DNA of 64,000 nt from Paenibacillus sp. V4I7. GTDB lineage: Bacteria > Bacillota > Bacilli > Paenibacillales > NBRC-103111. The stretch's first letter is position 1. The number at the start of each line of letters is the position of its first letter. The stretch covers positions 6,758,001 to 6,822,000 of the forward strand of contig NZ_JAUSZD010000002.1 in the NCBI RefSeq assembly GCF_030817275.1, read 5' to 3'. A model generated the notes under the pieces. The model was given only the letters and a program-made list of their open reading frames with translations. It did no database searches and was not told the DNA's origin. Shown here in pieces: positions 1 through 7,637 of the stretch. The position numbers were made by a program, and so were the translations under genes.

Positions 1-621
1 CTCCAGCATCGCCCACCAGCCGCTGATTTCCTGCCCCAGCGTCAGCGGGGTGGCGTCCTGCAGGTGCGTGCGGCCGATCTTCACGATGTCGGCGAAGGCC
101 GTCATCTTGCTGTGGAGCGTAGCCTGCAAAAGCTCCATCGCAGGCAAAAGCTCCTCCTCCACAGCGATGACTCCAGCGACATGCATCGCCGTTGGAAACG
201 TATCGTTCGAGCTTTGCGAACGATTCACATCATCGTTGGGATGTATGCGTTCCACGCCATCCCCCAGCAGTTCGCTGCCTCGGTGAGCAATCACCTCATT
301 GACGTTCATGTTCGACTGCGTCCCGCTGCCCGTCTGCCAAACGACGAGCGGGAACTCGTCGTTCCAGCGGCCCTCCACGATTTCATCAGCAGCCTGCGCA
401 ATCGCCTCCGCCTTCTCTGGATTTAATCCGGCTAGCTCTCGGTTCACCTGCGCGGCGGCCTTTTTCAACAAGGCAAAAGCCCCAATCAACCGCACCGGCA
501 TCCGTTCTGTGCCAATCTTAAAATTCTCATAGCTGCGCTGCGTCTGAGCCCCCCACAACTTATCCACAGGTACTCTGATTTCACCCATCGTATCCTTTTC
601 AATACGATAATCTTGCGCCAT
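1..621 (-). CDS. fumC: Class II fumarate hydratase, C-terminal part off the left edge
   Basis: Fumarase interconverts fumarate and L-malate in the TCA cycle, in the cytosol. The 207 visible residues begin MAQDYRIEKDTMGEIRVP and carry the family landmarks in order: the GSGTQSNMN loop (about 98-106), the HPNDDVNRSQSSND substrate segment (about 127-140) and GRTHLQDATPLT (about 183-194), whose His is the class II catalytic base region. The GSSxMPxKxNP signature would lie in the missing half. The ATG at 619-621 follows a strong AGGAGG at 631-636. The class II superfamily also includes aspartase and argininosuccinate lyase, but these motifs fit fumarase best. Confidence 0.95.
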   Translation of the reverse strand, partial: MAQDYRIEKDTMGEIRVPVDKLWGAQTQRSYENFKIGTERMPVRLIGAFALLKKAAAQVNRELAGLNPEKAEAIAQAADEIVEGRWNDEFPLVVWQTGSGTQSNMNVNEVIAHRGSELLGDGVERIHPNDDVNRSQSSNDTFPTAMHVAGVIAVEEELLPAMELLQATLHSKMTAFADIVKIGRTHLQDATPLTLGQEISGWWAMLE

Positions 622-775
622 TATGTACCGCCTCCTGGACCTAGCTTTATAAGCAGATAAAATAAGTTAACCAATCTAGTGACATCATCAAACACGCAAG
701 GCATAGTTTGCCCACATTGTGGAGCAGTATGAGCCTTTTACTGGTTTTCACACCCATAGACGAGCTATAATGAAC

Positions 776-800
776 AAAAACACCTGCCCATGTCAGGTGT
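776..800 (-). terminator. Small hairpin with minus-strand T-run
   Basis: ACACCTG (780-786) pairs with CAGGTGT (794-800) around a 7-nt loop. Read on the minus strand the stem is followed by TTTTT. It would stop leftward transcripts before fumC. It also lies just upstream of the ribosome site of the plus-strand thioesterase gene, so it could be part of that leader instead. Confidence 0.4.
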
Positions 801-820
801 AAAAGAAGGAGCTCATTTTC

Positions 821-1213
821 ATGGAATCCAAACTGGATATTATCGTCAGATCAACGGAAATTGATGTGAACGGACACGTCAATAATGCCAAATATTTGGA
901 GTACCTAGAATGGGGGCGCGAGAAATGGTATGAGCAGTCCCAGTTATCTTATGAAACCTTTGGCACGATGGGGATTCAAACTGTTACGGTGAACATCACC
1001 ATCAATTATAAAAAAGAATGCAAACAAGGAGATCACTTAACGGTCACCTGCCGCCCTGAAAAAATGGGGCGCTCCAGCTATATGCTGAAGCAAGAGATTT
1101 TCAACAAGCAAGGTGACCTATGTGCTGACGCCCTTGTCACCAGCGTAACAATGGATAGCACGACGCGTAAAAGCCGAGAAGCGCCGGAGGCGTTGCGGAA
1201 ACATTTTGAATAA
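821..1213 (+). CDS. Acyl-CoA thioesterase, 4HBT/YbgC-FadM type hotdog fold
   Basis: A 130-residue single hotdog domain, the usual size for this family, which hydrolyses acyl-CoA thioesters in the cytosol. The segment RSTEIDVNGHVNNAKYLEYLEWGREKWYE (residues about 9-37) is the signature of the YbgC/FadM subgroup: the Asp of EIDVNGHVNN is the catalytic acid and the following helix lines the active site. The ATG follows GAAGGAG at 805-811. The gene is alone between fumC and a convergent flavoprotein gene, so context does not give the substrate. It could serve fatty-acid turnover or an aromatic acyl-CoA. Confidence 0.8.
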   Translation: MESKLDIIVRSTEIDVNGHVNNAKYLEYLEWGREKWYEQSQLSYETFGTMGIQTVTVNITINYKKECKQGDHLTVTCRPEKMGRSSYMLKQEIFNKQGDLCADALVTSVTMDSTTRKSREAPEALRKHFE

Positions 1214-1225
1214 AAAAGTGCGATC

Positions 1226-1795
1226 TTACACAGTGTCTGTGGATAACTTTTGACCGATTGTCGTCTGCAGTCCGTCCATGCTCGTCATGTTTTTTTCTTG
1301 CCAATAGTTATTCAACCCTTGCTCTCCTTGTTTCGCTGCCCAGTTCTGCAGGGTATTCCGTTCTCCCTCATAGGTATAAAAAGGGACGCTGTAGCCGCAT
1401 GATGCTTTGACCTCATGAACGTGGGCGACGATGATTTGCCGAGCTCCAGGCAGCAGCGTAAAACGCGAAGATAACTTCTCCCACTCCGGGGTCCCTGGCA
1501 GAACAACACGCCCCTTCCCATACAGTCGCAGTATCATAGGTGGCCCTTCCACAGCCGTGAACATCAATGTAATTCGTCCATTTTCCTCTAAATGCGCACT
1601 TGTCTCATTCCCGCTTCCGGTTAAGTCCAAATAGGCCACTTCATTCGCTGATAAAATACGCAGTACATCATGACCCTTCGGTGAAAGATTTACGTGCCCT
1701 TCCGCCGTTAGTGGTGCCGACCCCACAAAAAAGATGTGCTGCTTCGCGATAAAAGCCTCATGTTCCGGCAGCAGTGCTTCGAATGATTTCCCCAT
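1226..1795 (-). CDS. Pyridoxamine 5'-phosphate oxidase-family (PPOX) flavoprotein
   Basis: A 189-residue split-barrel flavin-binding protein. The N-terminal part (VGSAPLTAEGHVNLSPKGHDVLRILSANEVAYLD) and GSGNETSAHLEENGRITLMF (about 60-80) match the PPOX fold of general stress and F420/FMN-type proteins, not true PdxH: the PdxH substrate-binding C-terminus is not evident. Role is probably FMN-dependent redox on an unknown substrate. The ATG has AAAGGTGATG upstream. It is convergent with the thioesterase gene, with only 12 bp between the stop codons, so the two are not one operon. Confidence 0.75.
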   Translation of the reverse strand: MGKSFEALLPEHEAFIAKQHIFFVGSAPLTAEGHVNLSPKGHDVLRILSANEVAYLDLTGSGNETSAHLEENGRITLMFTAVEGPPMILRLYGKGRVVLPGTPEWEKLSSRFTLLPGARQIIVAHVHEVKASCGYSVPFYTYEGERNTLQNWAAKQGEQGLNNYWQEKNMTSMDGLQTTIGQKLSTDTV

Positions 1796-2090
1796 ATGCC
1801 AATCATCACCTTTCCATTTTGTTCTATTATGCTCTCCCTTACGATATTTGTAAAATAGTTAAAATAGACATCCTTTATAGTCATTACCTATGATTTAGAG
1901 CTAGAGCATTCTAATATCAAATAAATAAACTGTATGTTTACTGGAAAATAGAGACATACTTAATTAGTCAAAGATAAATGGCTTACGCTGTCCCTTAAGG
2001 ACAATTACGTTTGCCAGAGTTGATACAAAGTAAGTTAGCTTGCCTATTTATACTTACCGATCAACTGAAACTTAGAGGAGGTGATTTCAA
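1796..2090. other. AT-rich intergenic region
   Basis: About 295 bp between the divergent PPOX gene and the small ORF at 2091. It is AT-rich. At 1977-2016 it holds a segment beginning AAATGGCTTACGCTGTCC, with a short TGTCC/GGACA stem, that resembles a segment at 59024-59063. No promoter could be assigned with confidence. Confidence 0.5.
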
Positions 2091-2258
2091 ATGTCAACGA
2101 CCAACAGTAGTGATGATGTGGTGAGCCATGGCATTAATGCCGCACAGGCCAACGCGGAAGATAGCGAATCAAAACAAAAAGTGGAGGAATTAAACTCCTT
2201 GCTTCAAGGTACAGCAACAAACTCCACCGCCAATGAAGATATGTCATCACAGGAGTAA
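2091..2258 (+). CDS. Small acidic hydrophilic protein, 55 aa, function unknown
   Basis: An ORF too short for a 60-residue cutoff but with an exceptional start signal: GAGGAGGTGATT at 2075-2086 is nearly the full complement of the 16S rRNA 3' end, 4 nt before the ATG. The product begins MSTTNSSDDVVSHGINAAQ and is rich in Ser, Asn, Gln, Glu and Asp with no Trp, Tyr, Phe or Cys. It has no hydrophobic segment. The composition recalls small acid-soluble spore proteins, especially gamma-type, but no family motif is visible, so this is only a guess. It stands alone and is followed by a strong terminator at 2317-2370. Confidence 0.7.
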   Translation: MSTTNSSDDVVSHGINAAQANAEDSESKQKVEELNSLLQGTATNSTANEDMSSQE

Positions 2259-2316
2259 CTGCTGCAAATTATTTAAGATGATTAAGAATTAGCACCATAA
2301 GATAACTATAAAGTAC

Positions 2317-2370
2317 AACAAAAAGAGCTTTTCCTGCTGGTCTACCGAGACCGAGGAAGAGCTCTTTTTT
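2317..2370. terminator. Long bidirectional rho-independent terminator
   Basis: AAAAAGAGCT and AGGAA-GAGCTCTTTTTT form a long stem with an inner GGTCT/AGACC extension. T-runs flank both sides, so it works in either direction. It is placed to end the transcript of the 55-residue ORF. Confidence 0.85.
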
Positions 2371-2445
2371 GGGTATTATAGGATTTTTGGGCTGATGAGC
2401 TGGGTAAGTTCTGCAGTAATCCTTGACTATTAGAGTGCTTAAGCT

Positions 2446-2515
2446 GCTCCATTTCTCCAAATCTCTGCTGCTCTGCTCCATTTCTCCAAATCTCTGCTGC
2501 TCTGCTCCAATTTGC
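2446..2515 (+). repeat. 29-bp tandem repeat, about 2.3 copies
   Basis: Two identical units start at 2446 and 2475 (GCTCCATTTCTCCAAATC followed by TCTGCTGCTCT). A partial third starts at 2504. The unit is pyrimidine-rich on this strand and is not a multiple of 3. Confidence 0.9.
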
Positions 2516-2688
2516 ACTACTCACTTCTAGACACTCCTACTTCTTCGATCCCTCTTGTGCAACCTATTCCTTTACTCTGCTGCTTCTCTACTCCCTCTTG
2601 TGCCGATCATTCCTTCACTCTACTGCTTTTCTACTCTGCTCCATTCCCTCACACTTCACACATCCACTTCCTCTTTACCGCTAAATGT

Positions 2689-2881
2689 AATAAGAGTCTC
2701 TAGAGACTGCTATTTCTCCGATTTCATCCTTAATGATACAAATAGAAGCCTTTGGAGACTCTTATTCTCGAAAAAATGGGGGGTTAAGTGGGTATATGGG
2801 GGAAATAGGAGTCTTTGAAGGCTTCTATTCCTCTGTTTGAAATGCTTTTTTCCGCAGTAGGAGCCTTTGGAGACTCTTATT
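2689..2881. repeat. Four copies of a 26-bp imperfect palindromic repeat
   Basis: Copies at 2689-2714, 2741-2766, 2804-2829 and 2856-2881, each exactly 26 bp. They begin AATARGAGYCT (AGTAGGAGCCT in the last) and end in AGACTCTTATT or close variants, so each is nearly self-complementary. Starts are 52, 63 and 52 bp apart. The copies differ at several positions, and most changes keep the two-fold symmetry. Confidence 0.9.
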
Positions 2882-2954
2882 CCACAAACATTCCCAAGAA
2901 CGTTGAACCAAACGCCCACCCACGGAATAAATTGTAGCAAAAACGTATGGGTGG

Positions 2955-3572
2955 ATGATGAAGATGAACGGATTACATGAACCCGTTAGTATACAGACGT
3001 ATAGAGTGCTTCGTGATAAATTAAACCTGCTGTACCCAGCAGTTGTGCAGCATACGCCTTACCCGGCAGAGCTTGCAATGAACACAGCGATTGTTAACGC
3101 GGTTAATAAACAGCTTCACGAGCAAGGCTATCCGCAAAATCCGCAGACAGATGTGACGGCTCATTACGAGCTAAAGACGAATGAACGAGGTATCCTTAGC
3201 TTAACCTTATGGAATTATGCTTTTTCGGGCGGAGCTCATGGACTAACGATCCAAAACGCACTGACCTTCAACACAGAATCAGGCAAGGCCTATACGCTCA
3301 AAGATCTGTTTAAGCCCGGCAGCGATTACGTTGCCAAGCTTAGTGCCATCATTAAGGCTGAGCTTAAAACACGGGATATTCCTTTGTTGGTTGAATTTAA
3401 TAGTATTAGACCAGATCAGGATTTTTATATCGCTGATAAGGCTTTGGTGGTTTATTTTCAAGTGTATGAGCTGGCCGCTTATGTCTACGGATTTTTGTAT
3501 TTTCCTATTTCTGTGTATGCCATCCAAGATATCATCGCTGAAGATGGACCGCTCGGTAACATGCTTTATTAG
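2955..3572 (+). CDS. DUF3298-like (PdaC/RsiV C-terminal type) protein
   Basis: A 205-residue protein. The middle and C-terminal part shows the DUF4163-DUF3298 pattern: an early strand-rich segment (DVTAHYELKTNERGILSLTLWNYAFSGGAHG, about 67-97), then LTFNTESGKAYTLKDLFKPGSDYVAKLSAIIKAEL and a C-terminal DKALVVYFQVYELAAYVYGFLYFPIS. The SGGAHG turn and 'TG..y.L.dLF' motif are typical. Unlike most relatives (RsiV, PdaC) it has no signal peptide or membrane anchor, so it appears cytoplasmic. The ribosome site is weak (GGGTGG at 2949-2954); the ATG at 2964 has better spacing than 2955. Function unknown. Confidence 0.75.
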   Translation: MMKMNGLHEPVSIQTYRVLRDKLNLLYPAVVQHTPYPAELAMNTAIVNAVNKQLHEQGYPQNPQTDVTAHYELKTNERGILSLTLWNYAFSGGAHGLTIQNALTFNTESGKAYTLKDLFKPGSDYVAKLSAIIKAELKTRDIPLLVEFNSIRPDQDFYIADKALVVYFQVYELAAYVYGFLYFPISVYAIQDIIAEDGPLGNMLY

Positions 3573-3574
3573 TG

Positions 3575-4582
3575 CTAGACGCAGACGATAATTTGTCTGC
3601 TGAAATTACCTTTATTGACGGTGCAGCGCTCTGAAATGCGAAATCCTGCTTTCGCGATGAGTGGATCGATCTGCTCCGTCGTAACGATGACCGCGCGCTT
3701 CGCTAATCGGCGTGCGCTTTGGAGCATTTGCAGCTGCTCGTCCTCCGGCAGCTTCGAACAGAGATTGTACGGCATGTCTAGGATGAGCGCATCGTAGCGG
3801 ATCTGCGAGCTGGTCGGTGACTCCGCCACCTGCTCGCCTATGCGTTCAAGGCTGGTCGGTGACAAATTCACCTGCTCACCTACCAAGCCTAGGGTCCGCA
3901 TATCCGCGATGCTGACCACATTCGGCATGCCGAAGTGTTCGAGATTCACCCGCGCGCCGCGCACCGCCAGCGGGTTGATGTCGCAGCCCACGATGTCGAT
4001 CCCCATCGACATCGCCTCCACCAGTACCGTGCCGATGCCGCAGCACGGGTCAATGGCCTTCGTGCCCGCTACGTCGGGCACGGCAATGTTCACCACCGCC
4101 CGCGCTATGCGCGTACTCAGGGCGGTGGAGTAGTTCTGCGGCTTCTGCTGATGCTGAAGCCACACGGCTTCGCCGTAGCTGCAGTGGCCGAACAACCATC
4201 GGCCTCCCAGCTCCGTCACGGCGAACCATTGCTCCGGCCGCCGCATCTCGGCTTTGCCGCGAAGATGCCGGCCTATTTCGCGAGCGACCTCGCGCTGGCG
4301 GTCCGTACTGACCGCAGCGTCTGTCTCCGCGAACGCAACCTTGAACGTTGACCCCTGTACGGTCAACGTCTCCACCCTCGAGGCCAGCTCCGGCAAGCTG
4401 CCGGCCTCGAATAACACATCCAGCCGCAGCTTCAAAAACGGGCTGCGGCTCGGCTCCACACGACGCGCGCTAATTGCGTAGCGTGCGCCAAGCATTGTCT
4501 CTGCGCCCAGCAAGGTGCGCAGTTCTAACTGGCACAGCGCCTGCTCGTCTTCGTGGCAGGCGTATACGTATATATGTTCCAT
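3575..4582 (-). CDS. TRM11-like SAM-dependent RNA methyltransferase
   Basis: A 335-residue protein with an N-terminal THUMP-like region and a C-terminal Rossmann methyltransferase. SAM motif I is DPCCGIGTVLVEA (about 188-200), motif II is GCDINPLAVRGARVN, and the catalytic motif IV is LDMPYN, a variant of the (D/N)PPY seen in N2-guanine and related N-methyltransferases. Substrate is probably tRNA or rRNA. The region between motifs II and IV carries a near-duplicate stretch, GEQVNLSPTSLERIGEQVAESPTS, encoded by a short DNA duplication at 3805-3881. Local G+C is much higher than in flanking genes. Start ATG follows GAGGG at suitable spacing. It is convergent with the DUF3298 gene, 2 bp apart. 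Confidence 0.8.
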   Translation of the reverse strand: MEHIYVYACHEDEQALCQLELRTLLGAETMLGARYAISARRVEPSRSPFLKLRLDVLFEAGSLPELASRVETLTVQGSTFKVAFAETDAAVSTDRQREVAREIGRHLRGKAEMRRPEQWFAVTELGGRWLFGHCSYGEAVWLQHQQKPQNYSTALSTRIARAVVNIAVPDVAGTKAIDPCCGIGTVLVEAMSMGIDIVGCDINPLAVRGARVNLEHFGMPNVVSIADMRTLGLVGEQVNLSPTSLERIGEQVAESPTSSQIRYDALILDMPYNLCSKLPEDEQLQMLQSARRLAKRAVIVTTEQIDPLIAKAGFRISERCTVNKGNFSRQIIVCV

Positions 4583-4612
4583 ACATCATCCCTCATTTTA
4601 CATGTTAAATGC

Positions 4613-5521
4613 CTAAATCTGTTTTGCGTTTAAATTCCCGTTCTTTCCAGCACCTATCTGCTGCATCAACTGCTTCATAAACATATCCATCGTCTTACAT
4701 AAAAACATATCCTTACGATAAATAATGCCCACGTCCTTCTGGGGAATCGGCTCTATAATCGGGATACTCCGGATGCCGCTGCTGCGGATACTGTCCACAT
4801 AGGACTGTGGCAAAATAGCTCCGCCTACATTATTTTTGGCCATCTGAAGCAGTGATTCCAAGGTTGAGAGCTCTATCGCGGGTTTCCATTCAAAGCCGGA
4901 CTGCTCACAACAATCATCCATCATTTGCCGAACATAAAATTTTTTCTGGAGCATAGCGATTGGAAGCTGGGCCAAGTCCGCCAAACGAATGGCTTTCGCC
5001 TGGGCTAGCGGATGCTTGTCCGAAATGACAAGCCGCAGCTGTTCCTTGTACATCGGGATGTAATGAAACTGTTCATCTTCATCAGGCAGGAAAACCACGC
5101 CTATGTCAAGCTGGTTGCTCAGCAGACGCTCCTTCGTTTCCTCGGTAGCGAGTTCCGTCACGGATAGCTCGATTTTCGGGTAAAGAGCATGGAAGGCAAT
5201 AATCGTCGCGGTGAGCAAATGATTACCGGAGCAGCCAATACGCAGACGTCCCCGCTGCATGCCTTGGATCTCATTGATGGCCGCCTGCGCTTGATCCAAC
5301 TCATGGAACATGTTCCTGCTGTGTTTATGAAGGATCTCGCCTGCTTCTGTGATGTAAATCTTTTTTCCGATTCGCTGAAAAAGCGGTGATCCTACCCGAT
5401 GCTCCAATAGACGAATCTGTTGGCTAAGTGTGGGTTGGCTGATACCAAGCTTTTCCGCTGCCTTCGTGAAATGGAGTTCTTCGCATACCGCTAAAAAGTA
5501 TTCCAATAATCGATGCTCCAT
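4613..5521 (-). CDS. LysR-type transcriptional regulator
   Basis: A 302-residue regulator of normal LysR length. The N-terminal winged HTH (residues 1-60) contains FTKAAEKLGISQPTLSQQIRLLE, the classical LysR helix. The rest is the periplasmic-binding-like effector domain (RGRLRIGCSGNHLL..., about 90-295). The gene is divergent from ilvE with 121 bp between. That gap carries a perfect palindromic LysR box at 5537-5557, placed about -65 relative to a predicted ilvE promoter, so activation of ilvE and autorepression are likely. The effector is unknown; CynR/AlsR-like in overall look. Confidence 0.9.
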   Translation of the reverse strand: MEHRLLEYFLAVCEELHFTKAAEKLGISQPTLSQQIRLLEHRVGSPLFQRIGKKIYITEAGEILHKHSRNMFHELDQAQAAINEIQGMQRGRLRIGCSGNHLLTATIIAFHALYPKIELSVTELATEETKERLLSNQLDIGVVFLPDEDEQFHYIPMYKEQLRLVISDKHPLAQAKAIRLADLAQLPIAMLQKKFYVRQMMDDCCEQSGFEWKPAIELSTLESLLQMAKNNVGGAILPQSYVDSIRSSGIRSIPIIEPIPQKDVGIIYRKDMFLCKTMDMFMKQLMQQIGAGKNGNLNAKQI

Positions 5522-5536
5522 CTTGGTATGCCTCCA

Positions 5537-5557
5537 ATCATAGTTATTAACTATGAT
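5537..5557. promoter_or_regulatory. LysR-type operator upstream of ilvE
   Basis: Two 10-bp arms (ATCATAGTTA and TAACTATGAT) separated by one base form a perfect palindrome. The core ATAG-TTATTAA-CTAT fits the T-N11-A LysR pattern. Its centre, 5547, is 65 bp before the predicted ilvE start site near 5612, the standard recognition-site position for LysR activators. It also lies just 16 bp from the regulator's own start codon. Confidence 0.75.
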
Positions 5558-5576
5558 GGTAATTGATTATTCGCAA

Positions 5577-5605
5577 TTGATCAATGATTGTTATTTATCT
5601 ATAGT
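5577..5605 (+). promoter_or_regulatory. Predicted sigma-A promoter of ilvE
   Basis: TTGATC (5577-5582), a 17-bp spacer and TATAGT (5600-5605). The -35 overlaps a second palindrome, ATTGATCAAT, which may be the activation half-site of the LysR regulator. Confidence 0.6.
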
Positions 5606-5642
5606 AACAATAACAAGTTAGAACTTATCGAAAAGGTGGTTG

Positions 5643-6719
5643 ATGGCGATGTATGGACAGATTCGAATCGAACACAATCTGAGTTGTAAAACAAAGCCCC
5701 GGTTTGAAGAGGACTTAGGATTTGGTCGTCATTTTACTGATCATATGTTTATGATGGATTTCGAGGAAGGAAAGGGTTGGCATGATCCGCGTATTATTCC
5801 TTATGGACCCATTTCCCATGACCCCTCAGCGATGGTATTTCATTATGGGCAAGCCGTGTTCGAGGGGTTAAAGGCTTTTCGTACGGAATTGGATGAGATT
5901 GTTCTATTTCGACCTGACCAAAATGCACAGCGACTAAATCGTTCCTCCGACCGGCTGCAAATGCCTCAAATGGATGAGAATTTCGTCGTTGGCGCCATTC
6001 AAGCCCTCGTTCGTGTAGATGCCGATTGGGTGCCCAGAAAGAAGGGGTCCTCTTTATATATTCGTCCTTTTGTGATAGCTACCGAAGCCGGCTTAGGCGT
6101 TCGTGCCTCATCTCGCTATTCGTTCGTTATCATTATGTCGCCGGTTGACTCCTACTATGAGGAAGGGCTTAAGCCCATCAACATCCTTGTAGAAAGCCAT
6201 TATACCAGGGCTGTTCAAGGTGGTACGGGCAGTGCCAAAGCAGCTGGCAATTACGCCGCAACCCTCAAGGCACAAGCCCTCGCCAAAGCACACAACTGCG
6301 CTCAAGTACTCTGGCTGGATGCCATCGAGAAAATTTATATAGAAGAAGCAGGCAGCATGAATGTCTTTTTCAAAATCAATGGGGAAGTTGTGACCCCAAG
6401 TCTTAGCGGCAGTATTCTGGATGGCATCACGCGAAACAGCATCATTCACCTGCTGAAGGAGTGGGGCATTCCGGTTACAGAGCGGAAAATTCCGATCGAT
6501 GACATTGTTCTAGCCTATGAGAACGGAACCCTGGAGGAGGCCTTCGGTACAGGTACGGCTGCCGTCGTTTCCCCTATTGGCAGTCTCCTGTGGAACAGTA
6601 CGCCCATGGTAATTAACCAAGGTAACATTGGTGATCTGGTTCGGAGGCTCTACGATACGATTACCGGGATTCAGTACGGAAGGATCGAGGATTCTCGCGG
6701 GTGGACGATTTCTTGCTGA
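5643..6719 (+). CDS. ilvE: Branched-chain amino acid aminotransferase
   Basis: PLP-dependent fold-type IV aminotransferase that transfers amino groups between branched-chain amino acids and 2-oxoglutarate, the last step of Val, Leu and Ile synthesis. The 358 residues include the BCAT landmarks FHYGQAVFEGLKAFR (about 62-76), LYIRPFVIATEAGLGV, the PLP lysine in GGTGSAKAAGNYAA (about 193-206), EEAGSMNVFF and GTGTAAVVSPIG. This long form is the BcaT/IlvE-II type common in Firmicutes. Two ATGs (5643, 5649) follow AAAAGGTGG at 5631-5639; 5649 has the better spacing. Transcription is probably controlled by the divergent LysR gene. Confidence 0.95.
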   Translation: MAMYGQIRIEHNLSCKTKPRFEEDLGFGRHFTDHMFMMDFEEGKGWHDPRIIPYGPISHDPSAMVFHYGQAVFEGLKAFRTELDEIVLFRPDQNAQRLNRSSDRLQMPQMDENFVVGAIQALVRVDADWVPRKKGSSLYIRPFVIATEAGLGVRASSRYSFVIIMSPVDSYYEEGLKPINILVESHYTRAVQGGTGSAKAAGNYAATLKAQALAKAHNCAQVLWLDAIEKIYIEEAGSMNVFFKINGEVVTPSLSGSILDGITRNSIIHLLKEWGIPVTERKIPIDDIVLAYENGTLEEAFGTGTAAVVSPIGSLLWNSTPMVINQGNIGDLVRRLYDTITGIQYGRIEDSRGWTISC

Positions 6720-6736
6720 ATTCCAGCTTTCGATAA

Positions 6737-6762
6737 AAAAGACACCTCATGGGTGTCTTTTC
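6737..6762 (+). terminator. Rho-independent terminator after ilvE
   Basis: GACACC (6741-6746) pairs with GGTGTC, flanked by an A-run and a T-run, 20 bp after the ilvE stop. Confidence 0.9.
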
Positions 6763-6903
6763 TCATATGCAGGCTTAAGGCTCTCACATGTATAACCATG
6801 TATGCATGCTAACGTGCAGAGGCATTGTCAGTTCGTATCACTCTTACTTGCTTGGAGCAGCTAGCACTTCGCAAACGGCCCTCGAATAGTCAGACGTATC
6901 CTC

Positions 6904-7338
6904 CTATTTTACTCCTTGCTCGTCACTCTGTGGATCCTTCTCTTTCTGCTCTACAAGCTGCCCATCGATATCGATAATATCCTTGCTGTTCATCACATCA
7001 TCACCAAGAAAATTCCTCAGCTTGTTCTTCGCTTTGCGCTTCACATCGTCATCGATACTCCTTGCGACAGATGCCAGCGCTAACCCCAAAGCACTTAAAT
7101 CATCTACATATCCAACAATCGGCAGCAAATCGGGCAGGATATCCAGCGGCAAAATAAGATAACCCAGTGCGCCATAGATTTGAACTTTTGCTCTAAGCGG
7201 TGTTTTCGGACTTTCAACGGCGTAGAAGAGCAGCAGTCCGCTGTAAATGACTTTGCTGCCTGCCTTTTTGGCGCCCTTTTTCAGCTTCAGCCAGAAGTCG
7301 TCGGTAGAGAAATATTTCTGATATTTGGAAGAGTCCAT
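6904..7338 (-). CDS. YkvA-type DUF1232 membrane protein
   Basis: A 144-residue protein carrying the DUF1232 core: a hydrophobic stretch KVQIYGALGYLILPLDILPDLLPIVGYVDDLSALGLALASV (about 50-90). The LPxDxxPDxxPxxGYxDD motif is diagnostic. The segment is a membrane or membrane-associated helix pair; both ends are charged and cytoplasmic-looking, with an acidic C-terminal tail. The function of the family is unknown. The ATG follows GGAGTGATC. It stands alone between ilvE and the ABC importer operon, with about 300 bp of plain sequence on its upstream side. Confidence 0.9.
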   Translation of the reverse strand: MDSSKYQKYFSTDDFWLKLKKGAKKAGSKVIYSGLLLFYAVESPKTPLRAKVQIYGALGYLILPLDILPDLLPIVGYVDDLSALGLALASVARSIDDDVKRKAKNKLRNFLGDDVMNSKDIIDIDGQLVEQKEKDPQSDEQGVK

Positions 7339-7540
7339 CGAACGATCACTCCAATCATTTATTTATATATAACCCATATATAACAGAGATCAAGCATCCC
7401 TTTATGATACTCATATGTGTTATGCCGTTAGTGTGCTCACCCCAACGCCAAGAAACTCCGTTTCCAAGCTTGCTTCTCATTCAGTGAGTCTATGTTGATT
7501 TTGTCACAGAAGTGAGGACATTGGCAAGCGTCCTTGAAGG
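7339..7540. other. Intergenic, nothing recognised
   Basis: About 200 bp upstream of the YkvA-like gene and before the terminator at 7541. No ORF, repeat or clear promoter was seen. Confidence 0.4.
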
Positions 7541-7585
7541 AAAAAAGAACTAGACCGGAGAGCGACTTCTCCCCGACCTAGTTCT
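7541..7585 (-). terminator. Rho-independent terminator of the 7.6-11.1 kb ABC operon
   Basis: AGAACTAG (7546-7553) pairs with CTAGTTCT (7578-7585), with an inner GGAGA/TCTCC stem. A six-T run follows on the minus strand. Confidence 0.9.
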
Positions 7586-7637
7586 AAGACGTGCAGCTAC
7601 TCCCGTTTTTCTTCTTGGAGTAGCCCACCGTAGTTCA

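Larger units (their letters stand above)
2259..2954. other. Gene-free, repeat-rich stretch
   Basis: About 700 bp with no credible gene. From left to right it holds the terminator at 2317-2370, a 29-bp tandem repeat at 2446-2515, a pyrimidine-rich strand (about 2516-2680, mostly C and T) and four copies of a 26-bp imperfect palindrome at 2689-2881. Short ORFs here only translate the repeats. Confidence 0.75.

Noticed and set aside
2689..2881. Four spaced 26-bp repeats as a CRISPR array
   Set aside because: The repeats differ from one another at several positions, each is nearly self-palindromic over its whole length, spacers are 26, 37 and 26 bp, and no cas gene is near.
2269..2940. Minus-strand ORFs in the repeat-rich region (2269-2517, 2710-2940)
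   Set aside because: They have no ribosome site and their sequence (for example a repeated SLQRLLF) only reflects the DNA repeats.
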